The notes under the pieces are model-generated. The model was given only the letters and a program-made list of their open reading frames with translations, ran no database searches and had not been told where the DNA came from. A stretch of DNA of 20,406 nucleotides from CAYGAW01 sp964347945 (lineage in GTDB: Bacteria; Chloroflexota; Anaerolineae; UBA7937; B3-Chlor): positions 1-20,406 of the forward strand of contig CAYGAW010000068.1 in NCBI GenBank assembly GCA_964347945.1, given 5' to 3'. Below are positions 7,867-16,009 of this stretch, one piece after another. Positions within the stretch are counted from its first letter, which is position 1; every line of letters begins with the position of its first letter. A program made the translations under genes and the position numbers.

Positions 7867-7875
7867 ATTGTACCA
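7867..7875 (-). promoter_or_regulatory. Candidate extended -10 for the DUF4405-like gene
   Basis: TGG-TACAAT on the minus strand (TACAAT at 7872-7867), 29 nt before the ATG. No convincing -35 is visible at 16-18 nt, so this is a weaker call than the other promoters. Confidence 0.4.
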
Positions 7876-7999
7876 TCCGATTGTGAGGGGACTGTGAACT
7901 GGGGATGAAAGGAGTATGAAGAAGGTACGGTCGATCGATCACAGATCTTGCCATCACGTAGCCATGGCCCGTGCAGGACCAGTCCGTAGAGGTACAGTG

Positions 8000-8008
8000 T
8001 GATATAAT
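8000..8008 (+). promoter_or_regulatory. Extended -10 promoter of the thioesterase gene
   Basis: TGA-TATAAT (TATAAT at 8003-8008) with no good -35. Its last base is 17 nt before the ATG at 8026, so the transcript should begin near 8015 at the GGAGAGG ribosome-binding site. Confidence 0.65.
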
Positions 8009-8025
8009 ATGCGTCGGAGAGGCCA

Positions 8026-8493
8026 ATGAAGGACAAACAAGCCAAACGAATAGCGGATTCCAGGGCAACCATCAGTCAGATCATGCTGCCCACCGACGCC
8101 AATCCTCAAGGCAACGTGCAAGGTGGGATCATTATGAAGCTGGTCGATGAGGCCGGCGCGATTGTGGCGGTCAGACACAGCCGTTCCAATGTGGTGACGG
8201 TGGCTGTGGATTCGATGACCTTCCTCTCCCCGATATACGTGGGCAATCTCGTCACCCTCACTGGGTCTCTGAGCTACGTCGGTCGGACCTCCATGGAAGT
8301 GGAAGTGCTGGTGGAAGCCGAAGACCCCATGACCGGAGAGAAGACCCACACCAACTCAGCCTACGTAGTGTACGTGGCCCTTGATGAGAAGGGCCGGCCA
8401 TGTGAGGTTCCGCCCGTGATCGCACAGACCGAAGAGGAGCGAGAACGCCTCGCGAGGGGTGCCGAGCGGCAAGCTAAGCGCCTAGCAACTTGA
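8026..8493 (+). CDS. Hotdog-fold acyl-CoA thioesterase (YkhA/YciA/BACH family)
   Basis: A 155-residue single hotdog domain, the usual length for the family. Signatures are MLPTDANPQGNVQGGIIMKL (residues 20-39) followed by VDEAGAIVA, with the acidic residue D41 in the long helix, and then SMTFLSPIYVGNLVTLTGSL. These proteins hydrolyse acyl-CoA to free acid and CoA in the cytoplasm, usually as hexamers. The start is fixed by GGAGAGG four nt upstream and by the extended -10 at 8000-8008. The C-terminal 30 residues are highly charged (Glu/Arg-rich). It is divergent from the membrane-protein gene and convergent with the DHH gene, so it is probably monocistronic. Acyl chain preference cannot be read from sequence. 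A link to the CoA metabolism genes at 1-4473 is only thematic. Confidence 0.9.
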   Translation: MKDKQAKRIADSRATISQIMLPTDANPQGNVQGGIIMKLVDEAGAIVAVRHSRSNVVTVAVDSMTFLSPIYVGNLVTLTGSLSYVGRTSMEVEVLVEAEDPMTGEKTHTNSAYVVYVALDEKGRPCEVPPVIAQTEEERERLARGAERQAKRLAT

Positions 8494-8547
8494 GAGGAAA
8501 CCTACCAATCTACTGCTGGCGAGGCTCATACTGCAAGAGTCACGTAT

Positions 8548-9624
8548 TCACTTAGCCAGGTCGCCGCGTGGGGGCTCTTGGATGAGCTTCTCTCCCTCAC
8601 TCTCTTCACGCCCCAGCCGAAGCAAGAAACGGCGACGAAGCTGGCGAACCATGTCTCGGGGTGACTGGCCATCAAGTACCACCCGGCCGCCTGCCAGTAA
8701 CCCATGACCGCCCCCGGTGCCCAGACCGGCGACCACCTCTCGAACGACTTGGCCAGCGTTGCCCTCTAGGTCGTTTGTGCGCACTGAGATGACCACTTCA
8801 TCATCGAAGAGGCCCATGCAGATGATCCACCGTGCCCCCTCCCACCGCAAAAGGAAGTCAGCCATCTCGGCTGCCAGGTCTGGCCAATCCATCTCCCCTA
8901 GACTGGAGATGACCACATCTCGGTAGATGAAGGTGCGCTCCAGAGCCCTCTCAAAGGCGCGGAAATAGGCCAAGGGGACCTGAGCGTGCTCGATCTCGGC
9001 CAGGATCTTGTTGTCGGCCAGCGGCAGCAAGTAGAGGTAGGCCTCAACGTCGTGATCTCCGGCACTTCGGGCCAGGCCCATCGTATCGGACTTGATGCCG
9101 TAGAAGAGAGCCGTGGCCACCCGACGATCCGGAAGCACAGCGGCCGCCTTCAGGTAGTCCGTCAACATGGTCGACGTAGCACCGCACGCCGGGCGGACAT
9201 CCACAAACGGTATGCCTGTCACGTCCGATTGAACGTCCGAATGATGATCGATCAGGAGAGTGGGTAAGACGTCGTCGGGTAGGCCAACGTTCCCGACCCC
9301 CGCTTGCGCGTCCACCAGGGCTACAACATCGAATCGCCGGGGGTCCACTTCGTACAGGGGGCGCATCTGGATGTCGAGTAGCTGGACCATGGCCTTGTTC
9401 TCGGCCCGCCCGATGATCCCTCCATGAGCCAGAGTCGGCCTCAAGCCCAGGCGCTGCTCCAGGAGGTAGCCCAGAGCCATGGCGCTAGCGATGGCATCAG
9501 GATCGGGGTCGTCGTGGGTCACGATCAAACAGTTGTTGGCTCCGCGCACTGCCTCGATCAGAGCTTTGACCGCGTCAGCGCTGCTCGCAAACGGACGATC
9601 AACTCCGCCTTCGCACTCGTTCAT
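8548..9624 (-). CDS. DHH/DHHA1 family phosphoesterase (NrnA-like)
   Basis: 358 residues from the ATG at 9624. Upstream in-frame starts would run into the previous gene and give a low-quality N-terminus. The DHH domain has THDDPDPDAIASAMALGYLL (metal-binding DxD-type motif), VALVDAQ and the signature LIDHHSD. The C-terminal DHHA1 domain has GNAGQVVREV and the substrate loop GTGGGHGLLAGG. Such enzymes are Mn-dependent phosphodiesterases that degrade nanoRNA, pAp or cyclic dinucleotides. The THDDPDPD variant differs slightly from the THxxPDGDA of classical NrnA, so the exact substrate is open. The start is 22 bp after the stop of the Pro-rich anchored protein and the Shine-Dalgarno (GGGAG) is distant, which suggests cotranscription with it. 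Confidence 0.9.
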   Translation of the reverse strand: MNECEGGVDRPFASSADAVKALIEAVRGANNCLIVTHDDPDPDAIASAMALGYLLEQRLGLRPTLAHGGIIGRAENKAMVQLLDIQMRPLYEVDPRRFDVVALVDAQAGVGNVGLPDDVLPTLLIDHHSDVQSDVTGIPFVDVRPACGATSTMLTDYLKAAAVLPDRRVATALFYGIKSDTMGLARSAGDHDVEAYLYLLPLADNKILAEIEHAQVPLAYFRAFERALERTFIYRDVVISSLGEMDWPDLAAEMADFLLRWEGARWIICMGLFDDEVVISVRTNDLEGNAGQVVREVVAGLGTGGGHGLLAGGRVVLDGQSPRDMVRQLRRRFLLRLGREESEGEKLIQEPPRGDLAK

Positions 9625-9646
9625 TCGTACGCTGCTCCCGCAGTCT

Positions 9647-10322
9647 CTACCGCTGCACCCAATCCTCCACACCCTTCGCCACCAGCAGCAGCCAGAAGCG
9701 GTTGACTGCATCCTGCAAGGTGGCGCCTGCCTCGTAGAACTTCAAGACGGCTGGGATCTTGTAGAGTTCGTTGCCTGTCTCGCAGAATAGCCCGACGTTG
9801 TCCAGCGCCTCGGTCCAGGCGTCGCCGCTACGGAGCACGAGGTCGTGAATCACAACCGCATCGGGCGGAGGGGCGATCTCCCGCACACGGCGCAGCACCT
9901 CCTCCATGGCCACATTGTCGGCAGCCATACGCCCATCGCACAAGACGGCATCGTTGCCTTCCTCCGCTTCCTTCAAGATCCGCCCGTCTCGTTCAACCAG
10001 CTCGCCAGCCTCCGCCAACAAAGGCTGCATGCCATTGGCGTAGGCCACCAGCCCCTGAAGGTCGTTGCCTGGCGGGGGTGCTGCAGGGGGCGCCGCAGGT
10101 GGTGGCGGTGGCACGAAGGCCGTAACGGTCGGCACAGGAGACGGCACCACCGAAGCCGCTGGAGGCGCAATTGTTGATGGGCGCTCCTGAGTCGGCAGTG
10201 CGGGCGGGGTGCCTGCTTTGCCTCCCCCCAGCCAAGGCCCCACCCATTGGTACACCGACACAGCAGACGGCGATCAGTGCCACTGCTACCACCACCATCA
10301 ACAAGACCGTCTTGCCGCTCAT
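9647..10322 (-). pseudogene. Membrane-anchored Pro-rich protein of unknown function, interrupted by a 1-bp frameshift
   Basis: The N-terminus is encoded from the ATG at 10322, with an AAAGGA ribosome-binding site. It reads MSGKTVLLMVVVAVALIAVC, a membrane anchor or signal, then VPMGGALAGG. The rest is in another frame: KAGTPPALPTQERP, a Pro/Ala-rich linker, then a helical domain of about 140 residues (NDLQGLVAYANGMQPLLAEA to KGVEDWVQR). The switch falls at a run of six C (10224-10229 on the plus strand). Removing one base gives a continuous 224-residue product, ALAGGGKAGTPP across the join. The alternative start at 10261 gives an implausible N-terminus. It is either a genuine frameshift or a homopolymer sequencing error. 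The folded part faces outside and contains no motif I recognise. It lies directly upstream of the DHH gene. Confidence 0.7.
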
Positions 10323-10379
10323 CGCTTGCGTCCTTTCCGAAGGAGTTCGCTCCAGCCTCCGAGCCCTAGGCGTCTATTG

Positions 10380-10592
10380 CTACTCCTCCGACCACGCATC
10401 CGCATCCTCGCCCATAGTCAGGTCGGTGATCTTCACCAAGGCCACGTTTGCGGCCCATACAGACCAAACTTCGTCTGAACCTGCAACGCCCAGATGGCAG
10501 CTTCGAGGAACAAAGGAGGCAAGCGCCCCTGGCTATCTCGGCCATGATGGAGCACCCGACAGGGGCTTCGTCGAAGATCTGGGCCTGCAAGA
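10380..10592 (-). pseudogene. Possible remnant of a short coding region, frame-broken
   Basis: The 270-bp gap between the protease stop and the anchored protein holds no intact gene. Read on the minus strand it has three protein-like pieces in three frames: QIFDEAPVGCSIMAEIARGA, then PPLFLEAAIWALQVQ, then SDEVWSVWAANVALVKITDL followed by TMGEDADAWSEE and a stop at 10380. Joined with two small indels they would make one polypeptide of about 70 residues. Family not recognised. Chance similarity to protein is quite possible. Confidence 0.22.
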
Positions 10593-11714
10593 CTAGATGC
10601 CCAATTCTCCCTTGACCCTGATGAATGAGACGATGTTGTCGCGTCCCAGCATGCCCAGCAAGCGGCCATTGTCCATCACGGGCAACTGATTGACGCCGTC
10701 GGCAGTCATGTTCTGCATGGCAGTCCACAGTTCTTCGTCAGGGCTGACCCTCTTCAGTTCCCGCACAGGAGTCATGACCTGCTCCACGGTCGTCATTCCC
10801 CAGCGGTCCTGGGGCACACCTTTGACGTTATGCAAGGTGAGCAGCCCCCGAACCATGCCGCCTTCGACCACTGGGAAGCAGCGAACCCCGCTTGGCAGCA
10901 GGTGCTCGTTGACCAGCTTGTCCAGGGTCAGGTCTGCGCTCACCTCCAGGCACTCGCGACTCATGACCTCGCTTACCTTGTGACCAGCAAGCAGGTTTCT
11001 GACCGTCAGTTGACGGTAGCTGCTCCTGGCGGCGTTCTCGAGGAACCAGCCGATGAGCGCGGTCCACAGGCCGCCCGCCCAGTCACCCTGGAAGATACGC
11101 CAGATGCCCCACAGGATGAAGAGGTAGGCCACTGCTTGCCCTACCAGTGAAGCCCAGCGCGTCGCACTTTGCAGGTTCCCGGTAGCCTGCCAAAGGATAG
11201 AGCGCAGCACCCGCCCCCCGTCCAGAGGAAAGCCAGGGATCAGGTTGAAGAGTCCCAAGACCACATTGACAAGGGCAAGATACCCTGCCAACGCTGATAG
11301 CGGCTCGCTTACACCTCTGGCCAGCAGCGAGGTCGCCCCGAAGCACACGCCCAGAACTATGCTGGTCAACGGTCCGACCAGGGCCATCACGAACTCCGTG
11401 GCAGGCGTCTGTGGCTCCTCCTCCAGCTGGGCCACGCCCCCGAAGATGAAGAGCGTGATATCATGTACCGGAAGCCCCCGGGCCCTGGCCACGAAGGAGT
11501 GAGCTAGCTCGTGGGCCAGTACCGAGCCAAAAAAGAGCAAGCTGGTGATCAGGCCCACAGTCCAATACAAGAGAGGGGACCAGTCGGGGTATTGCTGAGG
11601 GAAGTAGCCACCCGCCAGAGTCCAAGTGACCAAAATGAAGATCAGAATCCAGCTGGCATCGATGTTGATGGAGACGCCTCCGATACTGGCGATGCGAAAC
11701 GAGTTCCTTAGCAT
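10593..11714 (-). CDS. M50 site-2-type intramembrane metalloprotease with two CBS domains
   Basis: 373 residues. The zinc-binding motif H68-E-L-A-H72 sits in a membrane helix (FFGSVLAHELAHSFVARARG), and the third ligand is D165 in NLIPGFPLDGGRVLRS. About six membrane segments occupy residues 15-225. The C-terminal 140 residues hold two CBS repeats (VSEVMSRECLEVSADLTLDK and VEQVMTPVRELKRVSPDEEL), which bind adenine nucleotides in related proteins and may gate activity. This is the SpoIVFB/Rip-like family that cleaves membrane proteins such as anti-sigma factors. Start: AAGGAGG five nt before the ATG. It follows serS by 90 bp in the same direction and may be read through from it. No candidate substrate gene (anti-sigma factor) is adjacent. 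Confidence 0.94.
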   Translation of the reverse strand: MLRNSFRIASIGGVSINIDASWILIFILVTWTLAGGYFPQQYPDWSPLLYWTVGLITSLLFFGSVLAHELAHSFVARARGLPVHDITLFIFGGVAQLEEEPQTPATEFVMALVGPLTSIVLGVCFGATSLLARGVSEPLSALAGYLALVNVVLGLFNLIPGFPLDGGRVLRSILWQATGNLQSATRWASLVGQAVAYLFILWGIWRIFQGDWAGGLWTALIGWFLENAARSSYRQLTVRNLLAGHKVSEVMSRECLEVSADLTLDKLVNEHLLPSGVRCFPVVEGGMVRGLLTLHNVKGVPQDRWGMTTVEQVMTPVRELKRVSPDEELWTAMQNMTADGVNQLPVMDNGRLLGMLGRDNIVSFIRVKGELGI

Positions 11715-11804
11715 CTGTCCTCCTTTATTGCCTAGAAGCTGTGACTCACCAGTCCAAGCCCTCTGATGGGCAACCTGTCAGAGACGAACGACGAACGCTA
11801 GTCT

Positions 11805-13076
11805 CTAGGTCATGCTCGGTATGATCTGCAAATCATCCATGTAGGGACGCAGCACCTCCGGGATAACGATGCTTCCGTCAGCCTGCTGGTAATTCTCGAT
11901 AATGGCGATCATCACCCGCGGCAGACCCAGACCTGAACCATTCAGAGTATGAACGAAGCAGGGCCTAGCGCCATGTTCCGGCCGATAGCGGATGTTCGCT
12001 CGACGGGATTGGAAATCGCCGAAGTTGGAGCAGCTGGACACTTCCAGCCATTCCTGCACCCCTGGCGCCCACATCTCCACGTCGTACTTCTTCATCGCTG
12101 AGAAGGCCAGGTCGCCCGTGCACATCTCCACCACGCGATACGGGATCTCCAGCAGTTCGCATATCCGCTCCGCGTCCCGCACCAGTTCTTCCAGATGTTC
12201 CGCGGACGTTGCAGGCTCCACAAACCGGACCATCTCCACCTTGTCGAACTGGTGGCCCCGCTTGATGCCCCGGGTGTCCCGCCCGGCGGACATGTGCTCC
12301 CGGCGGAAACAGGCTGTGTAGGAGACGTACTTGATAGGCAAGGAACCGGGGGGCAAGATCTCCTCGCGAAAGAGGTTGGTTACCGGTACCTCCGCCGTGG
12401 GGATCATCCAGAGGTCATCGGGCTCATACCGATAGAGATTGTCGGCGAACTTCGGTAGATTGCCGGTCCCGACCAGGCACTTGCTGAGCACGATGAAGGG
12501 AGGATATACCTCAGTGTATCCATGCTCATTGATGTGCACATCCATCATCCAGGTGATGGCGGCCCGCTGTAACCTGGCACCCAGTCCCTTAAGGACATAG
12601 AAGCGCGTGCCCGATACCTTCACTCCACGGTCGAAATCAATGATGTCCAGCATGGGACCCAGGTCCCAGTGAGGGAGGGGTTCGAAGTCGAACTGGCGAG
12701 CCTCGCCCACGGTCCGTACCAGCACATTCTCGCTCTCGTCGCGGCCCACGGGCACCGACGGATCTGGCATGTTGGGCACCAAGAGCAGCAATTGGTGAAG
12801 TTCCTCCTCCACCCGGGCAAATTCGCTGTCCAGGTCCTTGATCCGAGCACCCACCTCCCTCATCTCTTCAATGAGCGCCTCGTCCTTCTCCTTCATGTGG
12901 CCGATTTCCTTGGAGACCACATTGCGTCGATGCTTCAGGGCCTCCACCTCGGCTAGCAGTTCTCGTCTCTGCTCGTCCAAGGAGAGTATGTCATCAATGG
13001 GTGCAGTCTCGTTCAGCTTGTCGAGGGCTTCAAGCACCTCATCTGGGTGCTCACGAATGAACTTCAAGTCAAGCAT
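11805..13076 (-). CDS. serS: Seryl-tRNA synthetase
   Basis: 423 residues, the usual bacterial length. Residues 1 to about 105 form the tRNA-binding antiparallel coiled coil (MLDLKFIREHPDEVLEAL start, strongly charged helices). The class II catalytic core contains MIPTAEVPVTNLF (serine-binding TxE), motif 2 (FRREHMSAGRDTRGIKRGHQ) and motif 3 (HTLNGSGLGLPRVMIAIIEN). It charges tRNA-Ser with serine. A -35/-10 promoter lies at 13166-13194, giving a leader of about 83 nt, too short for a T-box. The Shine-Dalgarno is weak (GGGAG, rather distant), and GTGCG/CGCAC near the ATG can pair, so initiation may be structured. The protease gene follows in the same direction. Confidence 0.98.
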   Translation of the reverse strand: MLDLKFIREHPDEVLEALDKLNETAPIDDILSLDEQRRELLAEVEALKHRRNVVSKEIGHMKEKDEALIEEMREVGARIKDLDSEFARVEEELHQLLLLVPNMPDPSVPVGRDESENVLVRTVGEARQFDFEPLPHWDLGPMLDIIDFDRGVKVSGTRFYVLKGLGARLQRAAITWMMDVHINEHGYTEVYPPFIVLSKCLVGTGNLPKFADNLYRYEPDDLWMIPTAEVPVTNLFREEILPPGSLPIKYVSYTACFRREHMSAGRDTRGIKRGHQFDKVEMVRFVEPATSAEHLEELVRDAERICELLEIPYRVVEMCTGDLAFSAMKKYDVEMWAPGVQEWLEVSSCSNFGDFQSRRANIRYRPEHGARPCFVHTLNGSGLGLPRVMIAIIENYQQADGSIVIPEVLRPYMDDLQIIPSMT

Positions 13077-13165
13077 GGTGCGTTCTCATCTCCCTTGCGC
13101 ACACCTTTCCTCCATCGGTGCACCATCCAGCGGGTGCGACCACGCAGCTCAACCTATTGACTCCT

Positions 13166-13194
13166 ATTATACGGGAGAGAGGTCCTGACTTCAA
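13166..13194 (-). promoter_or_regulatory. serS: Sigma70-type promoter of serS
   Basis: On the minus strand TTGAAG (13194-13189), a 17-nt spacer and TATAAT (13171-13166). The predicted start is near 13159. The remaining upstream stretch to the lysS stop (13195-13471, about 280 bp) holds no gene, tRNA or T-box that I can see, only a small GC-rich hairpin at 13237-13255 without a T-run. Confidence 0.75.
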
Positions 13195-13471
13195 AGCGCT
13201 GGGCACGCAGGCTGCAGAGCGCAACGCCCCATGCTCCGGCAGCCTGGGCCTGCCGTTGGCTGGTTGAGATCATCAAATGCCTGGGGGACCATAGCAAGCC
13301 GCGTTGCTGAGCGATGTCCAACCCGGGTCCAGCCTGGAGAACCGTCACCTAACATCCTCTGCTCTATCGGGAGTAGACGCAAGATTCGGCAACAGACCAA
13401 AGATTCTCCATGGCGATGACGGTGGGCGGATGGGCCGGCCCGCTACCTGTCGGTAAGGGGACTGACCAAAG

Positions 13472-14989
13472 TCAGGAGTCGAGTTCCTTGGTGCGCAAAT
13501 GGGGAAAGAGGATGACTTCGCGGATGGAAGATTGGTCGGTGAAGAGCATGACCATGCGGTCTACGCCCCAGCCCATGCCACCGGTGGGAGGCATGCCGTG
13601 CTCCAAAGCCCGAAGGTAGTCCTCATCCATGGGATGCGCTTCCTCGTCGCCAGCCTCTCGCAGCTCCCGCTGGGCGAGGAACCGCTCCCTCTGATCGAGA
13701 GGATCGTTCAGTTCGCTGAAGGCATTGCCCAGTTCCAGACCCCCGATGAAGAACTCAAACCGCTCGACCAAATGGGGCTTGTCCGGCTTCTTCTTGGCGA
13801 GCGGAGATATCTCCAAAGGAAAATCAAGGATGAAGGTGGGTCGAATCAGATTGGGCTCCACATACTCGCTGAACATCTCATCTATCAGCGCTCCCCAGGT
13901 GGGTTGAGGATCGACGTCCAGCCCTTTCTCTTGCACACGTTGACGGAGTTGGCCTACAGTCGGCGACTCCTCGATGTCGATGCCCGTCTCTTGCAGAATG
14001 GCATCTCTCATAGGTAGACGCTGCCAAGGGGGCGTCAAGTCGATGGTACGGCCTTGGTAGCTTATCTCTGCCGTGTCCAATACGTCTTGGGCCACGTGGA
14101 AGAAAGCGTCCTCCGCCAAAGTCATCATGTCGTGGTAATCAGCGTACGCCTGGTAAACCTCCAGTTGGGTGAACTCCGGATTGTGCTGGGAAGAGACACC
14201 TTCGTTACGAAAGTCCTTGCATATCTCGTAGACGCGATCCAGGCCACCCACGATGAGCCGCTTGAGGTACAACTCGTCGGCGATGCGAAGGAAGACTTCT
14301 TGATCGAGGGCGTGGTAGTAAGTCGTGAAAGGCCGCGCCATCGCCCCACCGTATATCGGTTGCAGTACAGGCGTCTCCACCTCGATGAAACCCCGCTCGT
14401 CCAGGAAGCGGCGCAAGGAGGCGATGATGCGACTGCGCGTGATGAAGACACGACGCGCCTCCTCGTTCACGATCAAGTCCAGATACCGCTGCCGGTACCG
14501 GGTCTCCACATCCTTCAGCCCATGCCACTTCTCCGGCAGCGGGCGCAGCGACTTGGCCAGCAGAGTGAGCTTTGTCACCTTCAGGCTGGGCTCGCCAGTG
14601 CGCGTAGAGAAGAGCGTCCCCTCCGCCTGGATGATGTCGCCAATGTCCAGGTCGCGCCTGAACAACTCGTAGGTCTGATCATCGACGCCGTCCTTGGCCC
14701 GCCTGACGTAGATCTGTATGCGCCCGCTGCCATCGGCGATGTGGGCAAAACTGGCTTTTCCCATCACCCGCACACTCATGACGCGCCCGCAAAGCTTGAC
14801 CACTTCGGGAGGGCCCTCTACACCTTCCCTCTTCTGCCAACCCTGGAGCATTTCCAGCGCCTGAGCCGTGGTATGCGTGCAGTCTGACCGCAGTGGATAT
14901 GGGTCCACGCGCTTCTCTCTCAAACGCTCCAGTTTCTCGCGTCGCTGGCCTAGAAGCTCGCTCGGTTCCTGAGTCTCTTCCTCGCTCAT
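13472..14989 (-). CDS. lysS: Lysyl-tRNA synthetase, class II
   Basis: 505 residues, normal for the family. The N-terminal OB-fold anticodon-binding domain (about 60-170) contains CGRVMSVRVMGKASFAHIAD. The class II core has motif 1 region RSRIIASLRRFLDERGFIEV, motif 2 CKDFRNEGVSSQHNPEFTQL, ELGNAFSELNDP and motif 3 GMGWGVDRMVMLFTD. It charges tRNA-Lys with lysine in the cytoplasm. The ATG overlaps the greA stop by 4 bp (ATGA) and has no strong Shine-Dalgarno of its own, so translation is probably coupled to greA. After the stop a small CTGAC/GTCAG hairpin appears but there is no T-rich terminator. Confidence 0.98.
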   Translation of the reverse strand: MSEEETQEPSELLGQRREKLERLREKRVDPYPLRSDCTHTTAQALEMLQGWQKREGVEGPPEVVKLCGRVMSVRVMGKASFAHIADGSGRIQIYVRRAKDGVDDQTYELFRRDLDIGDIIQAEGTLFSTRTGEPSLKVTKLTLLAKSLRPLPEKWHGLKDVETRYRQRYLDLIVNEEARRVFITRSRIIASLRRFLDERGFIEVETPVLQPIYGGAMARPFTTYYHALDQEVFLRIADELYLKRLIVGGLDRVYEICKDFRNEGVSSQHNPEFTQLEVYQAYADYHDMMTLAEDAFFHVAQDVLDTAEISYQGRTIDLTPPWQRLPMRDAILQETGIDIEESPTVGQLRQRVQEKGLDVDPQPTWGALIDEMFSEYVEPNLIRPTFILDFPLEISPLAKKKPDKPHLVERFEFFIGGLELGNAFSELNDPLDQRERFLAQRELREAGDEEAHPMDEDYLRALEHGMPPTGGMGWGVDRMVMLFTDQSSIREVILFPHLRTKELDS

Positions 14990-15453
14990 CGGATGTCCAC
15001 GATCTCAAAGTACAGCAGGCCATCTGGGGCCTCAACGACCACCTCGTCGCCAACCTTGTGATCTAGCAGCGCCTCGCCGAGGGGAGACTCGTTGGAAATG
15101 CGACCATTGTCGGGGTCGGCCTCAGCGAAGCCGACTATCTGGAAACTTTCCTCCCCACCTCCTCGCTCCATAATCGTCACATGCGAGCCGAAGTGCACTC
15201 TGTCCGACGATCGGGCACTCTCCACCACTACTGCGCCCTTCAGCAAGGTCTCTAAGGTAAGAATACGTCCCTCGACAAAGGACTGCTCGTATTTGGCATC
15301 CTCATAGCCGGCATTCTCGGTCAAGTCGCCCTCGTCAATGGCCTCTCGCAGTTGCTGTGCGATGAGCGGACGCCTCACCGTGCGCAGATGTTCCAGTTCC
15401 GCCCTAAGCCTCTCTCGCCCTTCCGGAGTGAGTAGGATCTCTTCTTCAGCCAT
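14986..15453 (-). CDS. greA: Transcription elongation factor GreA
   Basis: 155 residues from the ATG at 15453, matching the usual length of about 158; longer in-frame starts would cover the promoter. The N-terminal coiled coil (1-75) carries the tip DEGDLTENAGYEDAKYEQ with acidic residues D43 and E46, which reach the RNA polymerase active site and stimulate transcript cleavage in backtracked complexes. The C-terminal FKBP-like domain (about 80-155) includes ISNESPLGEALLDHKVGDEV. GAGGA lies 7 nt before the start. It is the first gene of a greA-lysS unit with a 4-bp overlap and a good promoter just upstream. Confidence 0.97.
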   Translation of the reverse strand: MAEEEILLTPEGRERLRAELEHLRTVRRPLIAQQLREAIDEGDLTENAGYEDAKYEQSFVEGRILTLETLLKGAVVVESARSSDRVHFGSHVTIMERGGGEESFQIVGFAEADPDNGRISNESPLGEALLDHKVGDEVVVEAPDGLLYFEIVDIR

Positions 15454-15472
15454 GATTTTCCTCGTACACTCG

Positions 15473-15501
15473 ATTCTAGCACAGCCAGAGTCGAGATTCA
15501 A
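15473..15501 (-). promoter_or_regulatory. greA: Promoter of the greA-lysS unit
   Basis: On the minus strand TTGAAT (15501-15496), a 17-nt spacer and TAGAAT (15478-15473) preceded by TGC (extended -10). The predicted start is near 15466, about 13 nt before the greA ATG. This decides the greA start against longer frames. Confidence 0.75.
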
Positions 15502-15847
15502 ACGATGCGCGCAGCCAGCATCCCACATCCAAAGCGCTCAGCTCCACCCCCTAGGTTCCACAACTGGCTCCTGCTGTAACAATGGAATGACAGTCCAAAT
15601 CGGCATCCGCCGACCGAAGTCAGAGTAGCAGCTATGAAGGGGTATTCATACACAGGGCGGGGTAGCGGTTGACGGGCCCAGCCACCGACCCTCCCCGATG
15701 ACACCAACCGGCGTCTCTGGCGCGCGAGCCTGTCGTGAGCACAACAAGCCGGGCTGCTGCTAATTGGCCTCACACGCGCATTGCTGCAGCGACCGAATCC
15801 TCACTAATGAGAGACACGGTCAAGGCGTGCATATCTGTCTCGGAATA

Positions 15848-15885
15848 AGCACCCATCGCTGCTCACCGTTGGCATCCTGGGTGCT
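15848..15885. repeat. Inverted repeat upstream of the histidine kinase promoter
   Basis: AGCACCCA (15848-15855) and TGGGTGCT (15878-15885) form a perfect 8-bp stem with a 22-nt loop, about 45 bp upstream of the kinase -10. It could be a regulator-binding site or a weak minus-strand terminator (TTATT follows on that strand). The rest of the divergent gap (15502-15928) shows no gene or RNA. Confidence 0.35.
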
Positions 15886-15928
15886 CCCCCTCCCCAAGTC
15901 TCCCTTCTCAGCAAGGCTGAACGAAACG

Positions 15929-15937
15929 TGGTATAAT
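15929..15937 (+). promoter_or_regulatory. Extended -10 promoter of the histidine kinase gene
   Basis: TGG-TATAAT (TATAAT at 15932-15937), with no clear -35. The predicted start near 15944 lies inside longer versions of the kinase frame and so excludes start codons upstream of it. Confidence 0.6.
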
Positions 15938-16009
15938 TGGAGTTGTGAGTGTGGACATCATTGGCAGATGGGTGGACAGACTATCCGGCTGTCCATCAAG
16001 CTCGAGGGC

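Noticed and set aside
7933..7940. GATCGATC palindrome between the divergent membrane-protein and thioesterase genes as an operator
   Set aside because: Eight bases is too short to claim, and it does not overlap either promoter.
9625..9711. Longer N-terminus of the DHH phosphoesterase from 9711
   Set aside because: It overlaps the end of the previous gene and adds a Cys/Trp/Arg-rich segment unlike a DHH protein; the ATG at 9624 fits.
13237..13255. CGGCAG/CTGCCG hairpin as a terminator for lysS
   Set aside because: Six-bp stem without a T-run and more than 200 bp beyond the stop codon.
13077..13471. T-box riboswitch or tRNA upstream of serS
   Set aside because: No AGGGTGGNACCGCG-type antiterminator core and no cloverleaf are visible, and the predicted leader is only about 83 nt.
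14054..14887. Long plus-strand frame (about 277 codons) opposite lysS
   Set aside because: It is antisense to a conserved synthetase and shows no recognisable domain; it is a shadow of high-GC coding.
15764..16009. Longer histidine kinase starting at a TTG at 15764
   Set aside because: The added residues are not protein-like and span the extended -10 at 15929-15937.
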